The notes beneath the pieces were generated by a model. It saw only the letters and a program-made list of their open reading frames with translations, did no database searches and had not been told where the DNA came from. The position numbers were made by a program, and so were the translations under genes. 64,000 bases of DNA. It comes from Ga0077527 sp964486865 (GTDB lineage Bacteria; Pseudomonadota; Gammaproteobacteria; Burkholderiales; SG8-41). The stretch is taken from positions 1 to 64,000 of the forward strand of contig CAZAOZ010000009.1 of NCBI GenBank assembly GCA_964486865.1. The letters are read 5' to 3'. Positions 1-8,138 of this stretch are shown here, one piece after another (within the stretch, counting starts at the first letter, position 1; every line of letters starts with the position of its first letter).

Positions 1-311
1 CGGAGGGCTTCGGCATCCTGACGCGCATCGACATGCACAGCAAGATCAAGGAAAAAACCGGCAAGGACATCGTCCCCACCGTGATCCTCGGCGCATGCAA
101 CCCCAACCTCGCCTACGAGGCCTACACCGCCAACACCGACGTGGCGAGCCTGTTGCCGTGCAATGCGGTGGTGCGCGAGATCGCCGCGGGGAAGATTTCG
201 GTGGAGTTTGCCGCCCCCACGGGCATGATGCGCATCCTCGGCGACGCCAGGCTCACCGCGCTCGCGCAGGAAGCCGATGCGCGGATCCAGCGCGCGCTCG
301 CCGGCGTCTAG
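1..311 (+). CDS. DUF302 family protein, C-terminal part (cut by window start)
   Basis: Reading from base 3, about 102 codons are open to the TAG at 309-311; the N-terminus lies outside the window. The motif ILGACNPNLAYEA followed by LLPCNAVVRE is the signature of DUF302 proteins, small cytoplasmic proteins of unknown biochemical function. The visible part covers the second half of the domain. The first in-frame ATG (33) is internal, because the conserved GFGILTRID lies upstream of it. Family assignment is from motif recognition; no function can be inferred from context. Confidence 0.8.
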   Translation, partial: EGFGILTRIDMHSKIKEKTGKDIVPTVILGACNPNLAYEAYTANTDVASLLPCNAVVREIAAGKISVEFAAPTGMMRILGDARLTALAQEADARIQRALAGV

Positions 312-326
312 ACCGGCGCGCGCCGG

Positions 327-671
327 CTAGCGGCTCCGGGCGGCTTTCACGAAATCGAGTGAAGCCTGGAACAGCTCAAGGTCTTTCCCGTAATCAGCCG
401 CATCGGCGCGCTCGATCTGTATCCATTCCCGCGTCGCCGCAAGGCCGCGGGGCTGAAACGGGCCGATGTTGTCCCGGGAGAAATGCAGTTCCGTCGCAAC
501 GGCGGCGGGCAGGCGCAGGCCGATGCCGTTGCCGCTGATGCAGGCAAACATCTTGTCGCTGACGAAGTAGGCGTCCAGACCGTTGATTTTCCGGGCGCTG
601 ACGCCGGGTAGGCTGAGCAGCAGCGCGTCGAGCTGCGTCTTGGGGCCGGACTTGGGGGTATCAGTACTCAC
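327..671 (-). CDS. TfoX N-terminal-like / YjbR-like small protein
   Basis: A 114-residue protein converging on the DUF302 gene with a 15-base gap. The stretch GLDAYFVSDKMFACISGNG followed by GLRLP resembles the TfoX N-terminal/YjbR fold, where a glycine-led hairpin is followed by K-MFA and a conserved arginine before LP. There is no signal peptide or membrane segment, so it should be cytoplasmic. Proteins of this type are often uncharacterised and no enzymatic role is claimed. The family call is an inference from a short motif; the gene itself is well supported by codon use. Confidence 0.55.
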   Translation of the reverse strand: MSTDTPKSGPKTQLDALLLSLPGVSARKINGLDAYFVSDKMFACISGNGIGLRLPAAVATELHFSRDNIGPFQPRGLAATREWIQIERADAADYGKDLELFQASLDFVKAARSR

Positions 672-811
672 AGGGGATTCGCCGGGATTTTCATGAATGG
701 AAACGGAACGATGGCATTATAAACGCCAGCCTCGGCGCGGACGCCAAGGCTGTACGCCGGTCTTCGGGGGTGGCCGCCGGTGATCAGCGGCCAGCCTGCA
801 TCACCGCACGA

Positions 812-1816
812 TCACTGCCGGAGGCCGAGCGCGGTGGCCATCCCGTAGTAGAGCTCGTACTGCTCGCGCACGAATTGATAGCTCTCGGCTGGCGGACGAA
901 TCGCAGCGATGCCGCCGATGCGCGCATTGCCGGCCTGCCAATCCGGATCCTTGGCGAGTTGCGCGAATGTGCTGACCCATTTGTCCACTACCGGCTTGGG
1001 CAGGCCTTGCGGTCCCATCAGCGCGGTCCAGCCCACGATTTTCTCCATATCCGGATAGCCCGCCTCGCGCGCGCTCGGCACGCCGGGCAGATCATCGAGC
1101 CGGGTCGGGGTCACGAGCAGCGCGCGCAGCCGCCCCGACTTCACCTGCGGGATCACGGTGGGCGCGTTGTTGCAGGCGAAATCGACCTGCCCGCCCAGCA
1201 CCGCGACAGTGACCTCGCCGCCGCCCTTGTAATGAATGCCGACCGCGTGATCCTTGGTCAGTTTGGCGAGGGTCATCCAGTACTGGGCCGCCATGTTCTG
1301 GCTGGTGGCGGCGCCGGAGGTCGAGAAGTTGAGTTTGCCCGGCTGTTTGCGGATGGTGTCCATCAGATCCATCGCGGTGCGATAAGGCGACTCGCTCCTG
1401 ACGAAGCAGACGTACGGATTGAGCTCGATCAGCGAGAGCATCGTGAACTCGTTCCATTTGTAACCCAGTTTGGAATCGATCGCCGGCAGGATCGCATGCG
1501 TGGCGATGCGCGCGACCAGCAGCGTGTAGCCGTCGGGCACGGCGTTCTTCACAAAGTTGGCGCCGATCGCGCCGGACGCGCCGACCCGGTTCACCGAAAC
1601 GATGGGCACCTTGTTGAGGTACTTGGAGGCGACCTGCGCGACATTGCGGCCCGAGAGATCCGAGTCGCCGCCCGCCGCGAACGGGATCACGAACTGGATC
1701 GGCTTGTTGGGATACTGGGCAGCGGATTTCGCGGTGGACTGCGCGTGGGCGCTGTTGACCGTTGCAACAGTCATGGCGGCACACAGCGTGAGCGCGGTTG
1801 CTTTGACGTAGTGCAT
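812..1816 (-). CDS. Bug/TctC family extracytoplasmic solute receptor
   Basis: A 334-residue periplasmic binding protein of the tripartite tricarboxylate transporter receptor type. A cleavable signal peptide occupies about residues 1-26 (ending AHAQ). The ligand-loop segment PFAAGGDSDLSGRN, then NRVGASG and PDGYTLL, follow in the family order. The start at 1816 is backed by AGGAGG 7 bases upstream. It stands alone with no TctA/TctB membrane genes beside it, so it is an orphan receptor, and its ligand cannot be read from the sequence. It diverges from the methyltransferase-like gene at 2026; the roughly 210 bases between them must hold both promoters. Confidence 0.93.
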   Translation of the reverse strand: MHYVKATALTLCAAMTVATVNSAHAQSTAKSAAQYPNKPIQFVIPFAAGGDSDLSGRNVAQVASKYLNKVPIVSVNRVGASGAIGANFVKNAVPDGYTLLVARIATHAILPAIDSKLGYKWNEFTMLSLIELNPYVCFVRSESPYRTAMDLMDTIRKQPGKLNFSTSGAATSQNMAAQYWMTLAKLTKDHAVGIHYKGGGEVTVAVLGGQVDFACNNAPTVIPQVKSGRLRALLVTPTRLDDLPGVPSAREAGYPDMEKIVGWTALMGPQGLPKPVVDKWVSTFAQLAKDPDWQAGNARIGGIAAIRPPAESYQFVREQYELYYGMATALGLRQ

Positions 1817-2025
1817 GGATCCCTCCTTGGGTGAAGTTCTGTAGTTATTGGTGCTCAGGCCTCAGCGCTTTGGCCAAGACACGCCCTGCCGGCCCGATCG
1901 ATTATAGTCATTACCTGCATGCACTTGCCATTGCTGGTCGGGAGGGGATTGGTAGGCACTCCCATATTCATGAATAATAAGCGTCGATAAACCGGAAAGT
2001 AAATAACAAGGCACGCTCAAAAATC

Positions 2026-3000
2026 ATGGGCTTATTGTACAAAGCGGTGATTGTGGCCGGAGTGGCCACCGTAACGGGAATTGTTTTTCCCGTGTGCGGG
2101 CCGGCCCATGCACAGGGCAAGCCCGTCGAGCCGTCCCGCAGCGTGGCGCAAAAGCCCGGCGGCGCAGCGCTCAGCAAGGAAATTTCAGAACAGGGAAAAA
2201 TCTATCAAAGCCGCGGGGATGCTGTTCCTGCCGAGTATGTGATCGACCGATCGTTGCTGTCGTACGCCATCTCCCTGCTTCCCGGGTTCGATCGCTCTTT
2301 GGCGGATCTGGGTCCGGCGCAGCGCTGGCTGGATATCGGCGCGGGAGAAGGCCAGGCGATACTCGACTATTACGCGCCACGCTACGACGCCATGCACAAG
2401 GAAGGGCAGGAGCGGCGCGGCAGCAAGGCGCGGGCCGTCGGGGTATCGATTGAAGACCGCCGGATGCCCGAATGGCATCAAACAGCCGCGCAGCTCGAGC
2501 CCGGGAAAATAAGTTACTTTTTTGGCAAGACCCTGAGCGAGTATTCAGCCGATGAACTCGGGAAATTCGATCTGGCCACGGATGTGTATGGCGGTTTTTC
2601 GTATACTCCGCGGCTATCCCGCTTCATGGAGAAGGCCCTGTCCCTGCTGGAAGTGAACGGGGTTTTTTATACGCTGCTGATCGATGTGCATCCGGAAACC
2701 TGGCCCGGCCGTCCGGCCCGCCCGCATACGGGGTTCCAGACTGCCATAGTGAATCCGGACGGGTCGGAATTGAAGATTTGTTCCTGGCTGAAACGTATTG
2801 CCTGCGTCGAAGTGCAGTGCGAGGCGGAGCCGAAATGGGAGACCCCGATCGAGCGTTATCGCATCCGGAAAATCTGCAATGACGTCGCTGTTCCCGCGCT
2901 GGAATCGGTCCATTTCATCGCCGGCACGCCGCCTGCGCGGCAATTCCGGCTGGTCAATCCATCGCCTGCGGCGCCTGGCGCCGGCGGTGCGGCACGCTGA
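2026..3000 (+). CDS. Exported class I SAM-methyltransferase-like protein
   Basis: A 324-residue protein with an N-terminal hydrophobic segment and signal-like cleavage region (VCGPAHAQG, about residues 22-31). The mature part contains WLDIGAGEGQAILDYY (about 104-119), a textbook motif I of class I S-adenosylmethionine-dependent methyltransferases, and a later FDLATDVYGGFSYTP segment resembling motif IV. A SAM enzyme with a Sec-type signal is odd because the cofactor is cytosolic. Either the hydrophobic stretch is an uncleaved anchor or the fold has been reused. The C-terminus is Pro/Ala/Gly-rich. It diverges from the Bug gene at 812-1816 and converges on the hydrolase at 3054. Substrate unknown. 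Confidence 0.75.
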   Translation: MGLLYKAVIVAGVATVTGIVFPVCGPAHAQGKPVEPSRSVAQKPGGAALSKEISEQGKIYQSRGDAVPAEYVIDRSLLSYAISLLPGFDRSLADLGPAQRWLDIGAGEGQAILDYYAPRYDAMHKEGQERRGSKARAVGVSIEDRRMPEWHQTAAQLEPGKISYFFGKTLSEYSADELGKFDLATDVYGGFSYTPRLSRFMEKALSLLEVNGVFYTLLIDVHPETWPGRPARPHTGFQTAIVNPDGSELKICSWLKRIACVEVQCEAEPKWETPIERYRIRKICNDVAVPALESVHFIAGTPPARQFRLVNPSPAAPGAGGAAR

Positions 3001-3053
3001 TTCCCGCACCGGATTCAGGCAGAAAAGGCGGCCGCCCGCGTGCCCCGATCGGC

Positions 3054-4004
3054 TCACTTTCTTTTCGCGTTGAACAATTTTCCGCTGTCGATCATCCCGC
3101 GAAAGCTGGCCCAGGCGTAGTCCAGCGCCCGGGCAGAAGACAGGCTGAAGGCGGTGGCGGTAATTGCGCTGACGAAGGTGATTTGCAGCTCTTCCGTGAC
3201 ATCCGGATCAACCCCCGCATTCTGCAGCGAGGTCTCCGAAGGATACTGGGCATCCTCATGGGTTGCGTTCCTGACCGAAATCTCGGCCACATTGCCGGGG
3301 ATGTAATGATAAAAATATTCTCGGTAGCGCACCGGCCATAACGTTTCATCGGCACCAAGCACCATCACGGGCTTGGTGATTTTAAGCAGAAAGTCGGGCG
3401 AGGCATTGCCGGACAGCGCCGGGTCCAGCAGGATGCCGCCCGCGACGGGGATGCCTTGTGCCATGGCGACGGTCACCGCGTAAGCGCCAAACGAATGGCC
3501 GGCGAGAATGATCCTGTTCACATCAATGCGGTTGTCGATGATGCCCGGCGAGCGGTGAATCAGCCGGACTATTCTTGCCAGGGTTCTGCCGTTGCCGTCC
3601 CACGGCCCGGTTTTTGACAACTGCACGGACATCGCATGCATGCCCCACGATGCCAGATGCATGGCCTGCCGGGCATGGGCTTCCTTCGAGACGTCATGGC
3701 CATGCAGGAAAATGACCAGGGGTGCTTTTTCGGCAGGTGCCGCCAGATACCAGTCCGCAAGTACACGCTCACTGGCTGACAGGCGCATGACGCGGCCTTT
3801 GTGCATGGCCACCTTGAAGGGGCCGCGCAGCCTGAACCGGTCAAGGCCGGCCTCCTGAGCCAGCAAATGATGCTGCAGCTCACTCAGGGAATCGAGCCGG
3901 GGCAACGGTGTGCCGGTGTTAGCCGGCAGAGCATGACCGGCGGCCAGCGTCAGCCACGCCATGACCAGCCATCGCCCTGCGCCGCGGCCTGCTGCTTTAA
4001 TCAT
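3054..4004 (-). CDS. Exported alpha/beta hydrolase
   Basis: A 316-residue protein with a signal peptide (hydrophobic about 12-24, AAGHALPAN). The oxyanion region FLHGHD lies near residue 100, and the nucleophile elbow GHSFG puts Ser near 171. DPALSG and LGADETLW are candidate acid positions, and NATHED near 249 supplies the likely catalytic His. This is the dienelactone hydrolase/PET-hydrolase-like layout of the superfamily. Substrate is unknown; extracytoplasmic ester hydrolysis is the inference. Its 3' end meets the methyltransferase-like gene tail to tail. An internal methionine (VMAWLTLA) could also start the protein, but it would cut into the signal peptide. Confidence 0.85.
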   Translation of the reverse strand: MIKAAGRGAGRWLVMAWLTLAAGHALPANTGTPLPRLDSLSELQHHLLAQEAGLDRFRLRGPFKVAMHKGRVMRLSASERVLADWYLAAPAEKAPLVIFLHGHDVSKEAHARQAMHLASWGMHAMSVQLSKTGPWDGNGRTLARIVRLIHRSPGIIDNRIDVNRIILAGHSFGAYAVTVAMAQGIPVAGGILLDPALSGNASPDFLLKITKPVMVLGADETLWPVRYREYFYHYIPGNVAEISVRNATHEDAQYPSETSLQNAGVDPDVTEELQITFVSAITATAFSLSSARALDYAWASFRGMIDSGKLFNAKRK

Positions 4005-4043
4005 CGCCGGCCCGGCCCTTTTGCGGTCTTCGGTCTTTGCCGA

Positions 4044-4277
4044 CTAGTCGAGCTTCACGCCGAGCGTCTTGATCAGCTTGTCCCACATCGCGCTCTCTTC
4101 ACGCACGTGCTTTTGCGTCTCCGCCGGCGTTGCGCCGCCGGGCGGGAACGGCACCACTATGCGCACGGGCCGCTCCGGCCAGCCTTTGGCCGCGCCTCCC
4201 GCGGTGGTCTGCGCCACAGCCTGCTGCGCGCATATCATGGCAACGCACACCAAAGTGATTCTGACTTGCATGGTCAT
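4044..4277 (-). pseudogene. Internally deleted Bug receptor (N- and C-termini fused in frame)
   Basis: The 77-codon reading frame starts at 4277 behind a good CGGAGG ribosome site. It encodes a normal Bug signal peptide and first strand (PERPVRIVVPFPPGGA), then jumps directly to the extreme C-terminus of the family (TPAETQKHVREES, then a W-x-K-x-I segment, ending GVKLD). Full-length members here are 314-334 residues, so roughly 250 internal residues are missing while the frame is kept. The product would lack both ligand-binding lobes. GC-rich GGCGCAACG/ACGCCGGC-like sequence occurs at both ends in intact paralogues, so short-homology deletion is a plausible cause. No function is expected, though a short secreted peptide could still be made. 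Confidence 0.85.
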
Positions 4278-4525
4278 CCTCCGATGAGTGGACTGCACGT
4301 TATTGTTATATACGGGTGCTGCAAAGATCAAAGGCAGGTATGGCGGGAGCGCCTCTTGAACCGGACATGCCAGTATAGGGTGAAACAAAGCCGCAAAGGG
4401 GTCCGTGCACGCCGGGGCTTTGATGCTGTTCCCGGGTGGCGGGGGGCATGCGTTTGGGCCGTGCAGCAAAAATGCTGCCGGCTCCGGGCCTTGGAGTTAC
4501 CATCGAATAACCAGAAGGAGAAACC

Positions 4526-4570
4526 ATGATGCGGCACGAATCACACGGCAGCAGCGAGGCGCCGGCTTGA
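4526..4570 (+). CDS. Possible 14-residue leader peptide before the LOG gene
   Basis: An AAGGAG ribosome site at about 4516 is followed by ATGATG at 4526 and an open frame of 14 codons (MMRHESHGSSEAPA) to the TGA at 4568-4570. That stop overlaps the TTG proposed as start of the LOG-family gene (TTGA overlap), a typical translational-coupling layout. It may be a real leader peptide. Alternatively, it may be the natural N-terminus of the LOG protein, displaced by a frameshift in the strain or the assembly. Confidence 0.35.
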   Translation: MMRHESHGSSEAPA

Positions 4571-5292
4571 AACCCGTCAAGTCCTATCGCAATCCGAAGT
4601 TCATGCACGGCGCGGAAGCGCGCGCGCTGCGCATCCTCGCGGAGTATCTCGAACCGAAAACCCGCCTCGATGCCGAGGGCGTGGAGGACACCATCGTGTT
4701 TTTCGGGTCGGCGCGTTTCCTGCCGGGCTCGAAGTGGTACGAAGCGGCGCGTCTGCTCGCGTTTCGCCTGACGCAGTGGTCGAAGGGGCTGGATCAGGCC
4801 GGCCAGCGCCGCTTTCTCGTCTGCACCGGCGGCGGGCCGGGCATCATGGAAGCCGCCAACCGCGGCGCCTCGGAAGCGCGCGGCCGCAACGTCGGCCTGA
4901 CCATCTCCCTGCCCCGCGAAGAGGGCGTCAATCCGCATGTGACGCGCGAGCTGGCGTTCCATTTCCACTATTTCTTCATGCGCAAGTTCTGGCTCGCCTA
5001 CATGGCCAAGGCGTTGATCGTGTTCCCCGGCGGTTACGGCACGCTGGATGAACTCTTCGAAATGCTGACGCTGGTGCAGACGAAGCGCATGACCAAACGC
5101 ATGCCGATCGTGCTGTTCGGCACGGAGTACTGGCAGGAGGTCATCAACTTCGACGCGCTGGTGCGCCATGGCACCATCGATGCGAAGGACGTGGAGCTCG
5201 TGCATCGCACGGACTCGGTGGATGATGCCTTTGAATGGCTGATCCGCCAGCTCGCCGAGGAGGCGCTGGGGAAGCCGGGTGTGATGCTGTAG
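4567..5292 (+). CDS. LOG family (TIGR00730-like) nucleotide-binding protein
   Basis: About 241 residues from the TTG at 4567 (first in-frame ATG at 4603). The Rossmann-like fold is indicated by VCTGGGPGIMEAANRGA and the family signature FPGGYGTLDELFE (PGGxGTxxE). This signature defines LOG proteins, many of which are cytokinin riboside 5'-monophosphate phosphoribohydrolases; older annotation calls them lysine decarboxylase-like. The chain carries extra N-terminal sequence (SYRNPKFMHGAEARALRILAEYLEP) typical of the longer proteobacterial subgroup, whose substrate is less clear. The start is uncertain: the only strong ribosome site serves the overlapping leader frame at 4526. No partner genes nearby suggest a pathway. 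Confidence 0.85.
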   Translation: MKPVKSYRNPKFMHGAEARALRILAEYLEPKTRLDAEGVEDTIVFFGSARFLPGSKWYEAARLLAFRLTQWSKGLDQAGQRRFLVCTGGGPGIMEAANRGASEARGRNVGLTISLPREEGVNPHVTRELAFHFHYFFMRKFWLAYMAKALIVFPGGYGTLDELFEMLTLVQTKRMTKRMPIVLFGTEYWQEVINFDALVRHGTIDAKDVELVHRTDSVDDAFEWLIRQLAEEALGKPGVML

Positions 5293-5329
5293 GTGATACG
5301 GGTGCACATCAGCAGTGCATCCTTCATGA

Positions 5330-5367
5330 AAATATCAATAAAAACAACAAGTTATATTATAATAACC
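5330..5367. repeat. AT-rich intergenic motif copy 1
   Basis: The sequence AATAAAAACAACAAGTTAT, preceded by ATATC and followed by ATTATAATAACC, sits just before the M50 protease gene. Similar AT-rich blocks recur near 20430, 28280, 31985, 41830, 46185 and 59165 in otherwise GC-rich DNA. Confidence 0.6.
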
Positions 5368-5429
5368 ATTGCTGTCATCCATGCGCCAATCAAGCACTGA
5401 AAATTTTCCACGCTTGCAGGTAAATCCCC

Positions 5430-6071
5430 ATGCTCCCGATGCTGTTCCAGGGCCAGATCGCACTGTTCAGTCTGATCATCATTGCGCTGATCATCTCGCT
5501 GACGTTTCATGAGTTCGGCCACGCGTTCGCGGCCAAACGCTTTGGTGACGATACCGCCGAGAAACTGGGACGGCTGACGCTGAATCCGGTCGCGCATATC
5601 GATCCTGTCGGGTTGTTGATGGTGGTGTTTATCGGATTTGGTTTTGCGAAACCGGTGCCGACCGATCCGCGCAACTACAACTCCATCTGGGCGCAGCTGA
5701 TGGTTGCCGCCGCGGGACCCTTCGCCAATCTGCTGATTGCCGTGGTGGCCTGGAATTTGTACCGCTACGGCGCACAGGCCGGGTGGGAGGGTTTTCTCAG
5801 CCCGGCGGCGGACACATTTTTCAGCATCCTGGTCGGCATCAACCTGCTGCTGATGGTGTTCAATCTGATTCCGCTCGGCCCGCTGGACGGGCATTACATC
5901 CTGCCGTACTTCCTGCCCCGGCCGCTGGCGCAGCGTTACACGGCGCTGAATGACCGCTACGGCAGCTGGTTTTTCATGGGCCTGATCCTGTTGTCGATAC
6001 TCGGCGTGCCGATCTTTAGCGCCGTATTTCGATTCGCCATGAACCTGCTGCCGTATATCACGCTGGTCTGA
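5430..6071 (+). CDS. Site-2 protease family (M50) intramembrane metalloprotease
   Basis: A 213-residue polytopic membrane protein. The zinc motif HEFGH is at residues 27-31 inside the first hydrophobic segment, and the second metal motif NLIPLGPLDG (about 145-154, with Asp near 153) lies in a later segment. Both are in the order expected for the compact M50B/rhomboid-like-minimal site-2 proteases. There is no PDZ or CBS domain, so this is the minimal type. Members cut transmembrane substrates such as anti-sigma factors, but no anti-sigma gene is adjacent. Hydrophobic segments are visible at about 10-25, 60-72, 88-110, 128-148 and 176-198. Confidence 0.92.
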   Translation: MLPMLFQGQIALFSLIIIALIISLTFHEFGHAFAAKRFGDDTAEKLGRLTLNPVAHIDPVGLLMVVFIGFGFAKPVPTDPRNYNSIWAQLMVAAAGPFANLLIAVVAWNLYRYGAQAGWEGFLSPAADTFFSILVGINLLLMVFNLIPLGPLDGHYILPYFLPRPLAQRYTALNDRYGSWFFMGLILLSILGVPIFSAVFRFAMNLLPYITLV

Positions 6072-6236
6072 CTTGAAATATCGGGGTGCCGTCCCTCACG
6101 GCACTTTGGGCGCGGTGTCGGCTCAGCTGCCGCCAACCCGGGGCCCGGTATCGCGGGATCATTTCCTGAGTCCAGCGCTTCCCTGGTTCCCGTATCATGG
6201 GGGCAGGGATGCGGTATTTTCTTCAGGGAGAGGGAA

Positions 6237-7670
6237 ATGAAAAAGAAACTTTGCATGGGCAGGTGCGGTGCTTTGTTGCTGGCCGGGATAATGTGCTTTG
6301 TCGCAGGCGGCGCCAGCGCACAGCGGCAGTCCGAGAAGCGCGGCATGGAACTCGTGGGATATAACGACTTGCAGGCGCGCAGCGCCTATCAGCCGGTGAT
6401 CCACGCCCAACACGGCAGATGGATTGCTTACGTTGGCCATCACGGCGGTGCGTCGGTCAATCCGCTGAACGGCGCGAAGGAAGCCAATGGCACTTCGATC
6501 ATCGATGTGACCAATCCCAAAGCACCGAAATACCTGCATCACATTCCGGGCGAGCCGGGCGAGGGCGAAGCCGGCGGCGCGCAGATGGTGCGTGTCTGCA
6601 ACGGCAAAGACCTGCCCAGGGCCGATCACAACAAGGTTTACCTGCTGCGCACCTTCGGCAATTCGGCGCAGGAAATCTGGGACGTATCGGCTCCCGAGAA
6701 ACCCGTGAAGCTGGTCACCGTGGTTGACAAGCTCAGGGGTACGCACAAGAACTGGTGGGAGTGCGATACCGGCATCGCGTACCTGATTTCCGGTGTGCCG
6801 GACTGGCGCGTGCGCCGCCTGACGCAGATTTACGACCTGTCCGATCCTTTGAAGCCGGTATTCATTCGCAACTTCGGCCTGCCTGGACAGCAGCCCGGCG
6901 CGACCGGGCCGGTGCCGAACGATCTGCATGGCCCGATCTCGACCGGACCCAAGGGTAACCGCATCTATTTCGGTTACGGCACGAACCGCGACGGCGTACT
7001 GCAAATCGTTGACCGTGAGAAACTCCTCAAGGGTCCGCAAGAGCCAACACCCGAGAATCTGCTGTATCCGCAGGTTTCCCGCATCGATCTGCCGCCCTGG
7101 AACGGCGCGCACACCACGCTGCCGATTCTGGGCGTGGATGTGGCCGAATTTGCCAAAGATGAAAAGGGAAAGAAACGCGATTTCGTGTTCATCGTCAACG
7201 AGGCGCTCAAAAACGAATGTACCGAAGAGGCGCGGCAACTGGTTTTCGTGGTGGATGTGACCACCGAGGCCAAGCCGTTCGCGGTGGCGAACTTTAACGT
7301 GCCGGAGGCGAGCGGCAACTTCTGTTCGCGCGGCGGGCGCTTCGGTGCGCATTCTTCCAACGAGAACCAGCCGCCGATGTACGCCAAGCGGGTATTGTTC
7401 GTGACGTGGTTCAATGCCGGGGTGCGTGCATTGGATATCCGCGATCCCTACAATCCGAAGGAGATCGGTTATTACATTCCCGCCGTGACAGGCAACACGG
7501 CCCAGCGCTGCCTGAAAACGCCGGATGGTGCGCGCTGCAAGATCGAAATCCAGTCCAATAACGTCGAAGTTGATGACCGCGGCTATGTCTATGTCGTCGA
7601 TCGCGCCAACACCGGCATGCACATCGTCGAACTCGCGGGAGATGCGCGCAAGGTTGCTGATTTCAGGTAA
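6237..7670 (+). CDS. Secreted LVIVD-repeat beta-propeller-like protein
   Basis: A 477-residue protein with a clear signal peptide (hydrophobic about 9-25, cleavage near GASAQ). The mature chain repeats blocks of the type TSIIDVTNPKAPKYL, EIWDVSAPEKPVKLV, IYDLSDPLKPVFI and LDIRDPYNPKEIGYY. These are LVIVD repeats, which are thought to form a beta-propeller. Paired cysteines (ECTEEA, NFCSRGG, QRCLK, ARCKIE) suit an oxidising periplasm. GGGAGAGGG lies just upstream of the ATG. LVIVD proteins are usually surface or periplasmic and of unknown function. The gene stands alone between the protease and the STAS operon. Confidence 0.85.
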   Translation: MKKKLCMGRCGALLLAGIMCFVAGGASAQRQSEKRGMELVGYNDLQARSAYQPVIHAQHGRWIAYVGHHGGASVNPLNGAKEANGTSIIDVTNPKAPKYLHHIPGEPGEGEAGGAQMVRVCNGKDLPRADHNKVYLLRTFGNSAQEIWDVSAPEKPVKLVTVVDKLRGTHKNWWECDTGIAYLISGVPDWRVRRLTQIYDLSDPLKPVFIRNFGLPGQQPGATGPVPNDLHGPISTGPKGNRIYFGYGTNRDGVLQIVDREKLLKGPQEPTPENLLYPQVSRIDLPPWNGAHTTLPILGVDVAEFAKDEKGKKRDFVFIVNEALKNECTEEARQLVFVVDVTTEAKPFAVANFNVPEASGNFCSRGGRFGAHSSNENQPPMYAKRVLFVTWFNAGVRALDIRDPYNPKEIGYYIPAVTGNTAQRCLKTPDGARCKIEIQSNNVEVDDRGYVYVVDRANTGMHIVELAGDARKVADFR

Positions 7671-7790
7671 TCCGGAGCGTCCTTGAATAAGGGCGGGAGC
7701 GGCGGCGCCCGACACCCGCTGAACGGGGCAAATGTACATATGGCATACTTGCCGCCGCGCTGTTTTTGAACATTGGGGGAGAAAATAATC

Positions 7791-8135
7791 ATGTCCATCA
7801 GCCATAACGATGTCGGCGACAACCTTCGCCGTATAGTGATCTCCGGCCGTCTTGATATACCGGGTACCGAAGGGGTTGCCGCGAAGCTCGTGGAGCTGAC
7901 CGCCGCGCCGAAAAAAGGCGTGGTCGTTGACCTGTCCACCGTCAAGTTTCTCGCCTCGATCGGCATACGCGCACTGATTACCAGCGCCAAGGCGGTCCAG
8001 AAGCGCGGGGGGAAAATGGTGCTGGTCGTCGATGGCGGCTCGACCGTCATGATGAGCCTCGAAGCCACCGGGGTCAGCGAATTGATTCCGGTGTTCAAGA
8101 ACGCTGCCGATGCCGAAAGGGCAGCGGTCGCCTGA
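7791..8135 (+). CDS. STAS-domain anti-sigma factor antagonist
   Basis: A 114-residue single-domain protein. I chose the ATG at 7791 because GGGGGAG lies 9 bases upstream; an in-frame TTG at 7773 would extend it by six residues through that ribosome site. The segment VDLSTVKFLASIGIRALI matches the phosphorylatable helix region of SpoIIAA/RsbV-like proteins. In SpoIIAA the phosphorylated Ser directly precedes Gly; here that position is Ile, with a Ser one residue earlier. It is first of a three-gene operon with an RsbW-like ATPase and a PP2C phosphatase. Inference: it is the switch protein that the kinase phosphorylates and the phosphatase reactivates. Confidence 0.88.
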   Translation: MSISHNDVGDNLRRIVISGRLDIPGTEGVAAKLVELTAAPKKGVVVDLSTVKFLASIGIRALITSAKAVQKRGGKMVLVVDGGSTVMMSLEATGVSELIPVFKNAADAERAAVA

Positions 8136-8138
8136 CCG

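Noticed and set aside
770..1834. Long open frame opposite the Bug gene
   Set aside because: It is antisense to a clear receptor gene, with His/Arg/Gly-rich composition typical of a shadow frame in GC-rich DNA. The same applies to the long antisense frames at 6195-7805, 54888-56582, 52605-53645 and 57843-58763.
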